Shown: positions 30,411-44,200 of the stretch, in pieces
How positions within the stretch are numbered: the stretch's first letter is position 1
Layout: the number at the start of each line of letters is the position of its first letter
Position numbers and translations under genes: made by a program
Notes under the pieces: generated by a model
The model's input: the letters and a program-made list of their open reading frames with translations, nothing else
The model's database searches: none
Told to the model about the DNA's origin: nothing
Source: Otis tarda
Lineage: Eukaryota > Chordata > Aves > Otidiformes > Otididae
Direction: 5' to 3'
NCBI GenBank assembly: GCA_026413225.1
Contig: CM048552.1
Span: 135,855,053-135,919,052 of the forward strand
Length of the DNA: 64,000 nt

Positions 30411-33400
30411 TCTTTTCTACTTTAAAGCTTTTCGTACCGGTATACGGGCTGGACAGACTTTTAGTCTGAGCAGCGAAGTTGTACTTATAGTCTTATTTAG
30501 ACTCACAGATGAGGGTTATAAAGAAATAATTTTTTCCTACAAAAACCAGGAGCTTATTTTGCAAAAAAAAAAAAAAAAAATTCTCTCATACCAAATTCAA
30601 AATTACTAATTTATAACTCTGATTACTTTTTCCTACAAGGCTTTACTATGTATATGCTAAACATGGAAACAAGTAGATAAAGAATACTCTCTGCTGTTCT
30701 GTTAAATGCCTTTGAGCAACCTATAATGAAAACATAGAGATTTCATGCTTCTGCTCACAGGTAATAAAAGTACTGAGGTTAGACAAAAAAAAAAAGAATC
30801 TACTTGTTATTTCTGAATACAGCCCTACTGGAAATGCAAAGCATTATAGTATCTAATAACTTTTTCATCTCTAACCTTAGATACACATTTTTAAAATAGC
30901 TTGTATTATTCTGCATATGCCAAATAACACAGCCCAAAGTACTTTCATAAAATAAACTGAACTGAATTGAACAAACTACTTAATACAGATTAAATACAAG
31001 ACAGTGTATGAGCAAAGTGCTACTGCTCATTATAGGCCAAACAAGGATTTGTAATAAGTTAATTTTATAGTTAACTAACTCAAAGAAAGGCCATGCTTTT
31101 TGTACATATACGTATGTATGTATATTAACATAAATCAGATATGGGATCTATGAGTTAATTTCCTGAACACTATGTCCTCTAAGGAAAGACAAAATGCTGG
31201 CAACAAAAAGTAATTGTGTAAGCCGTTTAGCCATTAGCTACATAGCTGGACTCAGAACAGGAAGAAAATAACTATTACCACCATTATTCATGTTTACCTT
31301 GATTAAGATATGCTTGACTATGGGTCAAGATTTTCCAGATGTCTAGGGATAAGTGCTTCTTTTCTTAGGATAAACACTTCACACTTTGACAAGCTCTGAA
31401 CTGCCCTCTTCAAGGCTTTATAGCAAACATGCAAAATTAGTAGTTACCTTAAAAAAACTGATCAGATGTGAAAAATGAAGAGATAAAGTGTTTGGGGTAA
31501 AAAGGACACATAACATTAATTCTGAAAAGATATTTTGGGGTTATATGTGGAATAAATATTTGAATTATAAGCAATTTTTTATGAGAGAGTAAAACCAAGA
31601 TCTTTCACTGCAACTCAGCAGAAGGTTTACTGAAATAAACTATGGTCTGTTGCAAGGCAGTTAATTTTTATAACTTTGTTTTAATAATTTCAGACTCCTC
31701 TCTTGCCTTCAGTCCAAAAGATGGGGTTTTATTCCACTCCTCTGAATGGAAAAATAATTATTTAATCATCAAAAAGAACTTTCAAAGAAATAAGTTGAAG
31801 ACCAAGTTCTTATTCTGCAGCAAAGAAGGTTTCTCTAGAGGTTAGAACAGATCATACCCCATTTTCACATTAGCTACATGTGCACAACACTGATTTTTCT
31901 TAATTTATCAGTATCCATAAAAATCGATGCAGTTGCTCTCTGCTTCCTAGTATTCCCCATAGGAAAGTATAAAAGAGAGGACAACTGAGATGCAATTCCT
32001 CAGTTCCTCCATAAAACCAAAGTCCTGGAAAGTAATGAGCTTGTCCCACTTTATCTGCTGTAGGTTTTGGTACAGCTTTGGTCTTGGTAAAGTGTTGTCC
32101 AAGATCAACAGGACAGAAGTGATCAAGGAGCAATCAACTGAGTGATCATCAACAACGATCACCAGAGGAGAAAGGTACCTGGGACTCAGACTGGACTCAC
32201 ACTTGCCCAGGAGAAGCATTTTCAGGGACTGGGGAAAAAAAAAAAAAAAAAAAAAAAAAAGCTTTTTTCTCAGCTTCCCAGGGTCCGGGCACCAAATAAG
32301 CTTCCGTGTGAGGAAGACTGTCACCTGCTTAGGATAAGGCTGCATTGTAAAGTCCATTGGTTAAGTCTCACCAAAACATGGCAAGCTGAAGCAAGGCCAC
32401 ATGACTCATCCAACAAATGTCATACTTGGTTGCCATCTCTGCTTCAGTGAGTGTTTCATTCATGTTTATGCAACATGAAACAGCGCCGTCATGGCCAGGA
32501 ATGCCAAGTGCTGGGTGATCTTGCACAGGAAATGGGAATTGTGGGTTTACCTCAGCAGGCAGAGAACAAAAATGGCCAACGTGAAGACATGAATCACTTT
32601 GAAAAGCAGATGCAGTTTCCCACCTTCAGGAAATTTTGCTAATTTACTTCTGAACGGGCTATTTTGTGTAGAAGAAAGGGATTTTTGGAGTACTTTTTGT
32701 TCCAGTCAGGCAACAACCAGGAAGAGATGAAACAGTAACATTATATTTAATTTGATTCAAAATAGCAACCAAGCTGAAAAAAACAATTATTCACAGAACA
32801 TAGCTGCGAGTTCTCAAGGAGCCCGTTAACTGTAACAAAATACATAAGACTCTCCCATGCAGAAATCCTACGTCCCTAGAGAGTATTTCCATCAGAAGAC
32901 AGATCAGGCTAAAAATTTGAGTTCATCATAAAGGACAACTATCTATAAAAGTGAAGACTTGAGTAGTGAGCTGTGAAAAGCCTGAAACCTACAGAGTTTT
33001 CAGCCAGTGCGCTCAGGTGCCACGAGAAGCCTGGCTGCTGCACTGCGGAGCACGGTTCAGGTTTAATCTGCCTGGCTTCACATCAGCCGTGGTGCTGCCA
33101 TAGCAAGATTTGTACGGTTACTCGAGTCAGCTCATTTAAGGCTGACCGGGACACGCTGACCACAAGATACACAGCAACTATTGCCGTGACTGCAGTGTGG
33201 GCAGATCCCTGTTTTTTGTCCGTCTTTTTTTCTTCATCAGCCACAACTGAGACCTCAATCCAGAATAATGACCCCCAGTAACACACTTAGCTAGGAGAAG
33301 GGCATCAAGGTCCCCATAATGAACACAGCAGGACTAATTAAGCAAAGTAGGTGCTCAATTATTTGCAGTTTGGGTTCTACTATGGGGCTGACAGGACATC

Positions 33401-35639
33401 CATTCACAGCCATTAAAAGTTATAAGTGTGTTGATCGCAGAATGAAGCCAAAAAAGGCTACAGGCAGCCAGCTTACCATCCACAAAAGCCCAAAACACAC
33501 TCTGACTATTATCTCTGATTAAAAAGTAAAAATTAAAACACCCCAGTGATAGCTATGGACAAACATCACAATACCAAACCCTTTTCTATGCTTAAACTAG
33601 GGAAGGATATTTTCAAGCTCAAGTAGCTCACAAAACAATGAAAGCACAGAGAGGAAAAACTGGGGAAAAAACTCAACTGTTATTCTAGGAGTCATGAAAC
33701 ACTGCAATAGCACAATTCATGGGAGAGGCAGTAAAATACAACAAGTGCTTTTTGTCATCTCCGTTGGTGTAAATCAGTGGGACTCTGCTGACTTTAATGA
33801 AGCTAAGCTGACTTACAGCAGAGAATCTGGCTCTTTATTCACTATGATGACGACTGATGTCTAAATTCAACAACAGTTTTTATACAATCATAATTAAAGT
33901 TCTATAATAACATACAACACAAATGTAGCCTGTGCAGGAGAGTTGTATTGTTGTGTTCATCTTGGGGCCTCATATTGCCGGTTACATTGCCGGTAATATT
34001 GCTATACAAAATTAAAATATTAATAACACCTCTGTGAAAGATAGCAACACAGTATGAAATGAATACTTCAGAACTAACTACTACCAGTCGCATTTCAGGA
34101 CAATTAAATAATATAAGAAGAAAAATTTTAATTCAGTTACCAAGAATTTAACTTACCTCATGCCACTCCTGAACTTTCGTAATATTCTATTAATATAGAC
34201 TATATATATATATCTGCTAATAACACATGGCTGTGTTTTGGGTATTTGACAAGGCAAAATATTAACCTTCATATTGCAGACCTAATGCTCCTATCCCTTT
34301 GACAGACAGAGAATTTATAAGGAAATAATTTAAAATAAAACCAGGCAGCATCCAGACTAGCATTTACGGAAAGAAATTCTGCAGAACTGTAGCAAGGATT
34401 ATCACAGGTCATAACCAGATCATGAGTCAATGCCATTGTGTTACAAAAAAATTATAGATGTCATTTGTTACTTCCTCTGTCCTTCATCTTTCTATGTCCC
34501 AACTCTTTGTCAGATCAATTCTTCTGCACCTAATCCTCCTCCTCTCCTGTTTCCTAAGGACGGTCTTGTACTTGGGTAACCCAAGTGTCACCATTCATAC
34601 GAATTCATCCTCAAATTGTACTGTCCCTACTCTTCCCTAACTTCCTTGTCAGCTCTCCATTCTGATGCCTAGCAGTCATTTCTGGCACACTTCTTTTTAG
34701 TCATGCAATTTTTGGACACGTTGCATGGATGATCTTTTGGAGACTTCAGTTTTCACATTGTACTCAGCATGGCAATTTCTAACATTTTCAGAAGGCTCAT
34801 GGGAGAACTTCACAGCAGCATCAGAAATGACACCCATGGCTGAAAGGTGGAGTGTGGGTTACCTTTCAGACATCTGTCTCAAAGACTGGGAACCAAGCTT
34901 TGTAATGACCTTGGCAAAACAACTTATCTTTTTCCAGGAAAGAGGTGATGTTTTTCAAAATACCAATTAGGTCTCAGAAAAGTGAGGGGAACAAAAAATT
35001 TCAGCTCAGTCAAGGAAAGCATGGTAAAGTTAAAAGTAACTAAATAGAGTCTGCAGATGAGAGGTATTTAGCAGCCCTTGTAAATGGAATGAGACCAAGC
35101 ACAGCGTGGTAATTTCCTTCCAGTTTTTCTGAGATTTGTGTGACATGCATAAAGCAGTATATCTTCTCAAAAATCTACATTATCTGGCTTCCATAGCAAG
35201 CCTCATTTGCTGGGGAGAAAGCACATATAAATAAAAATATTAGAGTTCCTGAAGTACTATTAGAAAAGATTCAAATACAGTAGTTATACTGCAGAATTAG
35301 AATCCAAACATCACTGAAAAAAGGAGACCAAAACCTTCCTTCTAATCTGTGACATACTGTCATAATTTTTTTTTTTCTCCCCAGAGTTTGACAGTTATTG
35401 ACAGAATCTGGAACCAGCATCTCCCAGGAGTACACAGTAAACACAGTAACTTCAGTTTCCATAATTGATCATTTTTATTTTCTTTTTTTAATGGGCAGAG
35501 AGATTGAGGATCAGCTAATTGACCATGAAAAACTACTGGGCATGTCAAGAGAAACAGCTGGCTGTACACACAGCAGAGTGAGACGTGCCAAAAGTTACAG
35601 AGAGCACGGTGAGGGTTGGCTGGGTTCCATGGGCAGGTG
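30411..35639. other. Intronic DNA, no gene recognised
   Basis: Contains poly(A) tracts at 30563-30580 and 32235-32260 and a short (TA)n at 34200-34212. The plus-strand frames 32142-32450 and 32451-32642 lie in the same frame with one stop between them. They include a lysine run from the poly(A) tract and no recognisable motif. Nothing else stands out. Confidence 0.45.
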
Positions 35640-36250
35640 AGGGGGAGCCATGTGAAAGATGACCACGTCGGAGGGGAGCCCTGCTAACCCTTGGGGAACT
35701 GAACTCCCAATGCCAACAGTGTTGAGGGGATGGCTATGTAAGGCTAACATTATATAGTGGATGGTGTCACAAACACCAAATTTAGGTGCAGATGTCACAA
35801 AAGTGGAACCAATGAGGGAAAATAATCAGAGGTGCAATACTGGAGAGACCGGGGCCAAGCACCTGCTGTGGGTAAGACCATAGGTGTGGATCAGCTACTG
35901 GAGAGACCCATTTCTGTACATAATGGGGAGTTTGTGTGTGCACATGTATGCATGACCCAACAGCAAGTGTCCTGATTTGCTGATGTGTAACAGGATCAGG
36001 TCATTTGTACTGGTCTTGTTTATGTGTGTGCTGTTTCTGTTGATGGGGTGCACTGGTGGCCTGTATGCGTGATCGGCGGTTGGTTGTGTCTGTACAAACC
36101 ATGTGTGTGTGTGCACGTGTGGAGATTGCAAGCTCAGCCTCACCATGAGCTGAACCTGGCTATGGGGAACTGCAGCGGCCTGGTGCTATCAGACTGGATG
36201 CAAGGAATCCCCTTTGGTCTAGAATGGTCACCACCTGGTCCTTTCTTAAA
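35640..36250. other. Unassigned G/T-rich block with an internal short repeat
   Basis: Sequence composition changes here to G-rich and GT-rich. ACTGGAGAGACC occurs twice (about 35840 and 35899), 59 bases apart, and GTGTGTG-rich segments follow at 35932-35950 and 36018-36120. It has no CR1 hallmark or LTR ends that I can recognise and no coding signal. It may be an avian repeat family I do not know, or a decayed LTR. Confidence 0.4.
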
Positions 36251-37849
36251 GCACCTTCTACACTTGACTAGCATTATTTCAGTTGTGCTACTTTAATTGA
36301 AATAACAACATAAAATATACGGGATAAGAATGAAAAGGTCTGAGAACACATAAAGAGCATTAGTATTCTATACATCAGGATATGGAGGGAAAGCAGACAT
36401 CGGCCCAGTCAGAAAGGAGGTCTGGTGCAGCATGTAAAATAAACACCAGAACATGCTGACCACACGAAATCTGTTGCCTTGCTCTAACACCATCACTTGT
36501 TTGACACTACTTCATGTCTATACTTCCTTGACATGTGCTCTAAGTGCAGCTCTGCCTTGAGTACTTACGGTAGGTAAAGTAAGGCCTGCACTGCAACATC
36601 TCACTGAAAATAAAAGTCAGTCTTCAAAAAAACCCAAACAAAACCACCCAAACCCAAAACAAACAACCCATGTGAAGGCAACTTGTAGCATCAGCTGAGA
36701 GAAGAACTTTATTATTACACAGGACGCCCAAACTACAGAGGCTTTGGCAACTTGTGCCATATGCAGGCCAAATGAATTCAAATTGTTGGTTTTTGAATCT
36801 CTGAAGAGCTGTCAAACTAGCACAATTCCAAAGCACTACTATTTATATTATAGGCAGTAAAAGAATACTTACTCGAAAATGTCACAGCCCTTATATAATT
36901 TAATATATCTGCCATAGTTATGCAGTTCACACGAGCAACTGGGTTCCCTAAATGGGAAAATAGCTTCAAAAAAATTATATTAGCTACTAGAAATTATTTT
37001 TTTATATAGGTGGGCAGAAGAGGACAGACAACATATTCTGGTGAAATTAATAACTCAACTTGGTTATTATTAGACAACAGTATAAAACTCAAAACTGCCA
37101 GCAGGAAATACTCCTTTAACTCATCCTTATATTTGCAGCCCACTTCTCTATTTTTCACTTTAATAAGACTGATGATAACATCTGTTTTCCAGAAAAATAA
37201 AAATATTTTGTTGATAGTACGCATACTTAAGGAGAAATATTTCCTCATCTATCTTTCAATGAAAGCATTTTTTAAAAATAGAGTTATTATCCATCATTCT
37301 GTGACAGAATTTAGAATACAGCATTTATACAGTTATCTAAAAGCCTGGCCAAATCATATCATCTCCCTGAATATCATCCCATTTAAGTACTTTTATTACC
37401 CATATGCTTACTAAAAACACTGATCTTTATTCTATTTTTTTATGTGAAAATCTAAATTGCCTTGAGTAATCTAACAGAGGTAATTAAATATGTTTCATTA
37501 ATATCTGCAAAAGGTTGCAAGGGCATACAGTGGATTAAAGTCTAATTTGCAAACGTGTTGTTCAGATTTCATGATCTACATGCTAAAGAAACAAGTGAAG
37601 TGCCACTTGACTCACAGGAAAATAGGAATGAAAGGTATCTGGTTTGCCATCAGCTCCAATCCCTTGCTATTTTACACTTTATCATATGACCTCCTGTAAA
37701 TATTTACCAATGATCAGTGTAAACCCGTTGTGGATTATTCAATCCAGTGCTATGATTGAAAGCTTGGGAATGAAGTCCATTGCTCTAATGTTTAAGCATC
37801 TTCTCCCTTGCAGTATAAATGCATAGTCCCTTTAGTTCTTTGCCACCAA
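36251..37849. other. Intronic DNA, nothing recognised
   Basis: AT-rich. The two overlapping opposite-strand frames at 36994-37414 are typical of AT-rich non-coding DNA and carry no motif. Confidence 0.5.
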
Positions 37850-38230
37850 TCATTTTTTTTTAAACATTTATCATTTCTTCCTGGTGTTTATTCCCTCTTG
37901 ATCTTAATTTTGCTGTATTAGACAAATCTATGTCTTCTAGTTTCTCCTCATACAAGGATTTTTTTCCCCTTCCCCTAATCATCCTAACAGCATTTTCTGC
38001 ATTTGTTACAGTTTGAATCCCCTCTCTGAGACATGTAGAGTCACAATTAATAATACTTCCCTATCTCCACAATGGCATTTGCCATTCTCATGCCCAAATG
38101 ACAACACCTGGATGTCTCTCAGCAATTCAGATAATATATCAAGATTAATCTGCTCAGTTATTTTGAACACATACTTCTAGATCATTAGGAAGATTTGTTA
38201 TTAACCCTCAACTGCATCTTTGAATTTTAC
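37850..38230 (-). mobile_element. Very old CR1/L3-like LINE fragment (tentative)
   Basis: On the plus strand, TTTCTCCTCATACAAGG, then CCCTAATCATCCTAACAGC, and further on CTTCTAGATCATTAGGAAG follow the order of the antisense 3' half of ancient CR1-type elements of amniotes as I remember them. Divergence is high and the edges are guesses. A repeat-masking run against sauropsid CR1/L3 consensus sequences would settle it. Confidence 0.4.
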
Positions 38231-41200
38231 TGTATTCGTATATGTTCTTTATGCGGAGGTCCCCATTCCTCTTTTGCTTATCCTTCATATGGATAAAAAG
38301 CCATTTGCATGGTGTTTTAACACTTTTCTGTAAGTAATTCAGGCGGAATTTGTGCAAATCTCACTTCAGCTCTCTAGCTTCTGATTTTCAAGAAGCCTTC
38401 TATGTTGGGTCATCCTTTTAACCTTTCCTTGCACACCTGTTGCTTTTTTGCAATGTCTTTACTGATGTGGTTACTCAGCTAATTACACCTCTCTTCACCA
38501 TGTTTTCAGGTGCATGCACATAATTGTAAGATTTGAGACTTTGTAAACTGCAATATAGCCCAGATGATCAAATATATCTTCTTTAAAAATGTAATACACT
38601 TTTTACAATTCTTTTCTTATTATCAGAAGAATCATTGCACAAACAGAGGAGAAACATATGTGTTTTGTATATAGATATATTTGTCTCTCTGTCATACACA
38701 CAACTTTGCCATCACACTGAGTCTTGAAACTGGTACTTCCCTAACGAATGAAACACTCCTGGCTTTCTCTGCCTCTCTCTCCTCTCCCTCTTGAGTTTCT
38801 TCCCTGAGAACCCCCCTTAGTCTCATATACATCCACATTTAGTTCTCTAGTAAAACCAACAATTGTCAGATTTATTGAAAGCGGTAGTCTGTCTATAATG
38901 CAGCCAATTAGACCACTTGAACCTGCTGCCTTGCACAGATACACCAACGTAATTTTAAAGTAGCAAAGTCAGATGCCAGCAGCAGCTTAGCTGTTGCAGC
39001 AGAGAGATCAGCCCGAGTTGTAAAACCAGCTTGAGAAGCCAAATAAATTCTCAGATAGTCCACGCTGAGCTTTATGATAGTCTGAGAATGGCAGGCAGTC
39101 CAAGTAACTTAAAAGCTCAGTAGGGAATGCCTTTTGGTTTCTCTTCTATGTAGCAAAAGCATTTGTGCTGTGTTCTGTGTAAATCTAGCCAAAGCCTCTA
39201 CAGAAAATCACTTTTCTATCACTAATGTTTACACAAAAACATCATTATAACTTTCAAATATGGGACAACGTTTAGCATGGTAACATATGGATTGCTCAGC
39301 TTTTTAATTTGTCAATGAAGGGTAGTTAGGAAAAAAATTTCCATGTAATTCTTAAGTTTTGACACAGATATGGGGAGGAGAGGGCAGCAGAAAATCCCTC
39401 CTTGAAAAATTCACTTAATCTTACCATAACTCAGCATTGCAATAAAAAAAAAAAAAAAGAGATAATAAAGTCAATGTCTTTCTAGCATAGTCTAATTAAA
39501 ATATAGCCACCAAGCACACAAGGATCCCAATTTTATATGGCAGACTTCATGTGTTCCTGTAACATGAAAAGAAATAAACAACAACAACAAAAAAAAAAAA
39601 AAAAAAAAGAACAAATCCATGATTTTTGAGAAAACTTGTCCAGAGGTTCAGCTGGTCAATTCGTTAAATTTGAGCACAAAATCAAATAACAGTAAGGTAA
39701 GCGTCACCCAGCTAACTTGTTTTAGGCTGTCAGATCCTGAGCACGTAGAGTTGTGACATCCTTTCTTTCTAAGGATGTCAGGAAAAAGCCAGTTGACTCT
39801 GAGCGTATCTTGCCAAGAAGCAGCTTATGGAACAGTAGCAAGCCAACCCAACCAAGCTTCCCGCTCTGAGCAGCTCTACAGAAAGCCTTGTCTTGTCACT
39901 CTTCCTAATGGCGTCCAGGCTTTCGGTGCAGGGTTCAATTGCCTATGCAAGTCGCAGAGGCAAGGCTGAAAAAGCAGCTGTGCAGCTATTACACATTATG
40001 TTCAGGTGACAGGGCTCCTCCTTCAGGAACTGTATTCCTAAAGGCTCATGCCACAAAAGCATCTGGTCGTATGATCTGCCCATTAGTTTGTACTTGCTTT
40101 AATTAATTCTAGTAGGGAAAATAACAAGACTGCTTCTAAACGGAGTCTGAGGAGCATACTGATGTTTGCATTCCTCTGGCTGGGCGTTGTTCGATGCCTT
40201 TTGGAAACTTTTGGTCAGTCACGGTGTGACACTCTGGGGAACCAAGTCCTTTTCAAGACCTAGCCACAATCTTTGCCCATGTCTGAAGGTGTGAAAACAT
40301 CTATTTTTTTATATCTATGTTTTAACTGAAAAGATTCCCAGCTGGCAAGTTAAGACTTTTCAGTGTGCAAAACCAATGCTGAGTTAATCTTTTTTATGGT
40401 TTCCTTTTCAACGGTAGTCCACTAGCTCATCATTCCCTAGTACGCTGTTAAAATGGTGGAAGAGGCATTTTAATAGGATGCTGGCAACAGTAATCATGCA
40501 ACAGAATCCCTAAATGTCATCACCATGAGCTGCCAAAATCAGTCCCTTGTGGCCCATAACAAAATGTCTTTTATCAGTGTGGCTTTTTGCCCAATCTCTG
40601 CTGTCCAGCTCAAGGCAACTAACTGGATTAAACAAAAACAATAAAAACAGCAGCAAAAAATAAAACACTGTGCAAAAGGGATTATAAGCAGGAAGAGAAG
40701 CAAAAAGTATCTCTTTAGACTCCACATAAAACCATGCTGTTCCCACCTGATCAAGCCCAGGGGCAGCACCATCTAATACAGCACTGCTAAGAAACTGTCC
40801 CCTGTATCTCATAAGCCACTGCTGAAGAAACTTCTCCCGTATACGCCTGACTTTCTGGCTTTACCTTACGTTTCATCAATATTTTACTACTTCTTCCTTC
40901 ACATTTGCTGGACACTTATGCTAGGAGCTAAATTTTAACAGGGCTTCTGCATTCTACTGTGAAGAAAGATTGCCATCCTAAACTGATACTTTCCACACTC
41001 ATACCTACAAAAGGTGCTCAGCATTAATCTCCTTCAGGAACTTGCTGGGTGCAATGAATTTAGATATAACTGCCATATTTATCATGAGTCTTTAACAAAG
41101 GCTTTACATCCCAAAATGTAAAAAAACAAATTGCATCTCAATGTGCAAGGAAAGACATTTTAACTTAAAGCCGACAAAACTGGATGTCAGACAAGTAGTA

Positions 41201-44200
41201 AACCGCCTTTTCATAAGAGCAGCACTAAAAAACCTGTCTGTTTCCACACAGAGACCTAAGCTTATTCTTGAAATTAATAGGGAGTCAAAGACTGCATAGA
41301 CTCCCATAATCAACACCCAATACCAAAATGCACTCTGACAGGTTTGGTAAGTTTTGATTTCCACAGAAAAGGTGCATCTACCACCAGGTCTCTTAAGACA
41401 TCTTCCAAGTAGCAGATGTGCTCTCCAAGGGTGGAAAGCCCATCCTACCATGAAGAATGAGAACAGCATGATCCCAAGACCAACTTCAGTCCGGTAAGCA
41501 CTGATGGGAAGCATTCAACTTAATCTCAGCAACATCTTTTGAGCTCAAAAGACTGACTACCTATTCAGAAAGCACAGGCACTACAAAGCCTACATCTGCC
41601 TAACACAGGGTGAACAGTTGCAGATTGTTCACACACTGAAGGCAACTCACTTCCATTTCTAACAAGCTGACAGAAAAGAGTGACAGAAGACATCCTTATG
41701 AATATGATCTCATGGAAAAACGAGCACAGCCCCAAACCATTGGCATGTATTTCTTGGACAGTACTTGCAGTCCATGACTACAACATTCCCCCTGAACACT
41801 TGCTAATAAACCAAAGGTAGAGATTAAGGCTCCCAATTTAGACCAAGTATTTCAGCTTTATGCAGCAGAAAGAGACGCTACCAGTGTGATGAGAATAGCT
41901 CTCCTACAACCGAATCAAAAGCCAATCTGAAAAAAGAAAAACAAACCAACCCTAAACCACACCACTAAAAGCTGAAAACTCTGTATGCCAGCAGATTTGC
42001 ATGTCCAGTCTTTTTTCATAAATATACACAAAAAAGCTAGGATTGATTAATACATCACCCTCATCAGTCTTCACTGAATATCAGTGCGCCTCTCTGCACT
42101 ATAACTTCATATGCATATCATACATTAGAAATGTTACTTTATAGCAGAGCTGCAACTAACTATCTTTCCTCATTACAAAAAAGGCAACACAGAGTTCACT
42201 TCAAAATTAAAAGCAAAATGGCATTATTATTCTCTTCAATTTCTTAAAATTATGGCAACGTTTTTTCCATGCTATTTTTGTCCCAAATAATATGCTTCTC
42301 CGGGTTTTAATTATGAAACGCTAAATAAATCCCATGAGCAAACACTTATTCATATCTGTCTGCTGAGTTCCTATTTGTAATTCCAGCTAATTACTTCCCC
42401 TGTCAGGAAAATAGTCTCTGAAGTTCCAAGATGCCACAAAAGTACTTCAATTTCTTTCATTTTACGTCTCCCAGTGATCGATACAGAAAATGTAAATTTG
42501 TTTGGCTACTGCTGGAAGAGTAAGAAACTTGAAATAATCTCTGCACTGTCAGCAGGTCTTTACCTTGAGTGCTTAATCCCTGTTACCATGGTGATATTTA
42601 ATTGCACAGCCACACAGTTTGATTGGTTTATTTTAAATTGAAGTTTTTCTGTGGAACGGTACAGGATCCTAGGGAACATTAGATAAATGGGTTTCAAAAT
42701 GTTGCAGTGAGTCATACTGTTGTCAGTGACTAGATTAATTTGAGTTCAGTTAAACTATTTCTTCACCTTAATCTTATACACATATGACAACATATATAAT
42801 ATGAGGATTTTTAGCATTATATTTGAGAGCTGAGCATTTTGAGTATAATTAAGCAGTATCTTATTGTAAGAAGGGCAATTAAAACCTTAACGAGAATTAA
42901 AATTCAGCAAGCTTTTCTTGGTAGTATCATCTTGTCTTTCTAAAACAAATTACCTTGCTGTGCTACAACAAAAATCCAGATAAGAACCTTTTACAGTAGG
43001 CTTATACTTGATCTTCTTTATAGAAAACTGTAAATATATTGATACGATGGAAATGAAGCCAAAAGGATAAATAAAGCTTCTTCAGTGCTCGCTTTCACAT
43101 ACTGGAGCCATGCTGTTCCTTAGGGTATGAATGACTGCTGGAAAGCCACCATCAATATGCTATTTCCTGGCATGGCATAACATATTAGATAACTTGTTTT
43201 AAATTCGGTACACACGCTATGACAAACTGGTGTACTTCAACTGTGCTATTTAAACAGCAGCAATATACTGTGGTAATTCTCAGCCCTTTCCCCTGCTCTA
43301 TAGTCCATCTCCAGCACATTTTTTTCTTAATGCCGTACCTGAAGCTCTGGGGGAACTTTTCACCCAGCCGTTGCTGCGAAATGTCCCAGTTCCAACACCG
43401 AGTATCAGGCAGCTTTGTCTTACTTATTTTTTCAGCCTTGTGACCACTAAGGTCCCAATGTACAGCCTGTGGGATCACTGTACCTTTTTGGTGTTTCAGG
43501 GACTGTTTTCCTCTTTATTTTTAAGGACTATCAACTAGCCTGATTCTATTTCATATGCAGAGCCTCTGTGTTTGCATCATTGGGGATACCAGCATGTGGC
43601 ACAAGAGAAGCTTCTTACAAACCACTACCACTCTCCCAACCACCTGCATGGCTTTGCAGAACCAGGACTTGAATGCTTTTAATCCCAGTTCTGTAGGGAT
43701 GGCACTCTGTTTTACAAACGAGATGTTTGAAAAAGCAGACTCCAACTGGGGCTATCACTCTCTCACAAAATGTTTACAAGAATTAATTTGTTTTACACTA
43801 CCAGGGAGGGTAGCTTGGTGTACCAGAGCAACCCTTCTACAGATGCATTTATATGCTGTAATGCACAGATGAGATGCTGTTACGCCATACAAAACATCTA
43901 CCCAACAAGCATGTAAATTCCGAGAGTAATGAAGACTTCATCTTCTCACCTCTGTACTCTATGACCCTGGGTTAGGATACCTTGATTATTTTTTATCTAT
44001 ACAGGTCCTGCTCCAGAAGTTGCATTCTGCTTCTTAACCCACCTTCAAACACATAAGAATAACAGTTTTCAGGATGCAATACTTCTCTGAATTTCATGAC
44101 ACCCCTACCTAGCTTGTGTTTGGAAAAAGCCCTGGGGACTAAATCAGAAATAGTGACTTTGCTGTAGCAGAGGCCCAAAGCACATGATTCTCCATACTCC

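Noticed and set aside
32142-32642. Two consecutive plus-strand frames separated by one stop
   Set aside because: The first contains a lysine run read from a poly(A) tract; neither has family features. A possible GTGAGT donor at 32447 is not enough alone.
41104-41514. 136-codon minus-strand frame with hydrophobic segments
   Set aside because: Residue pattern does not match a family I know; no promoter, splice or polyadenylation context.
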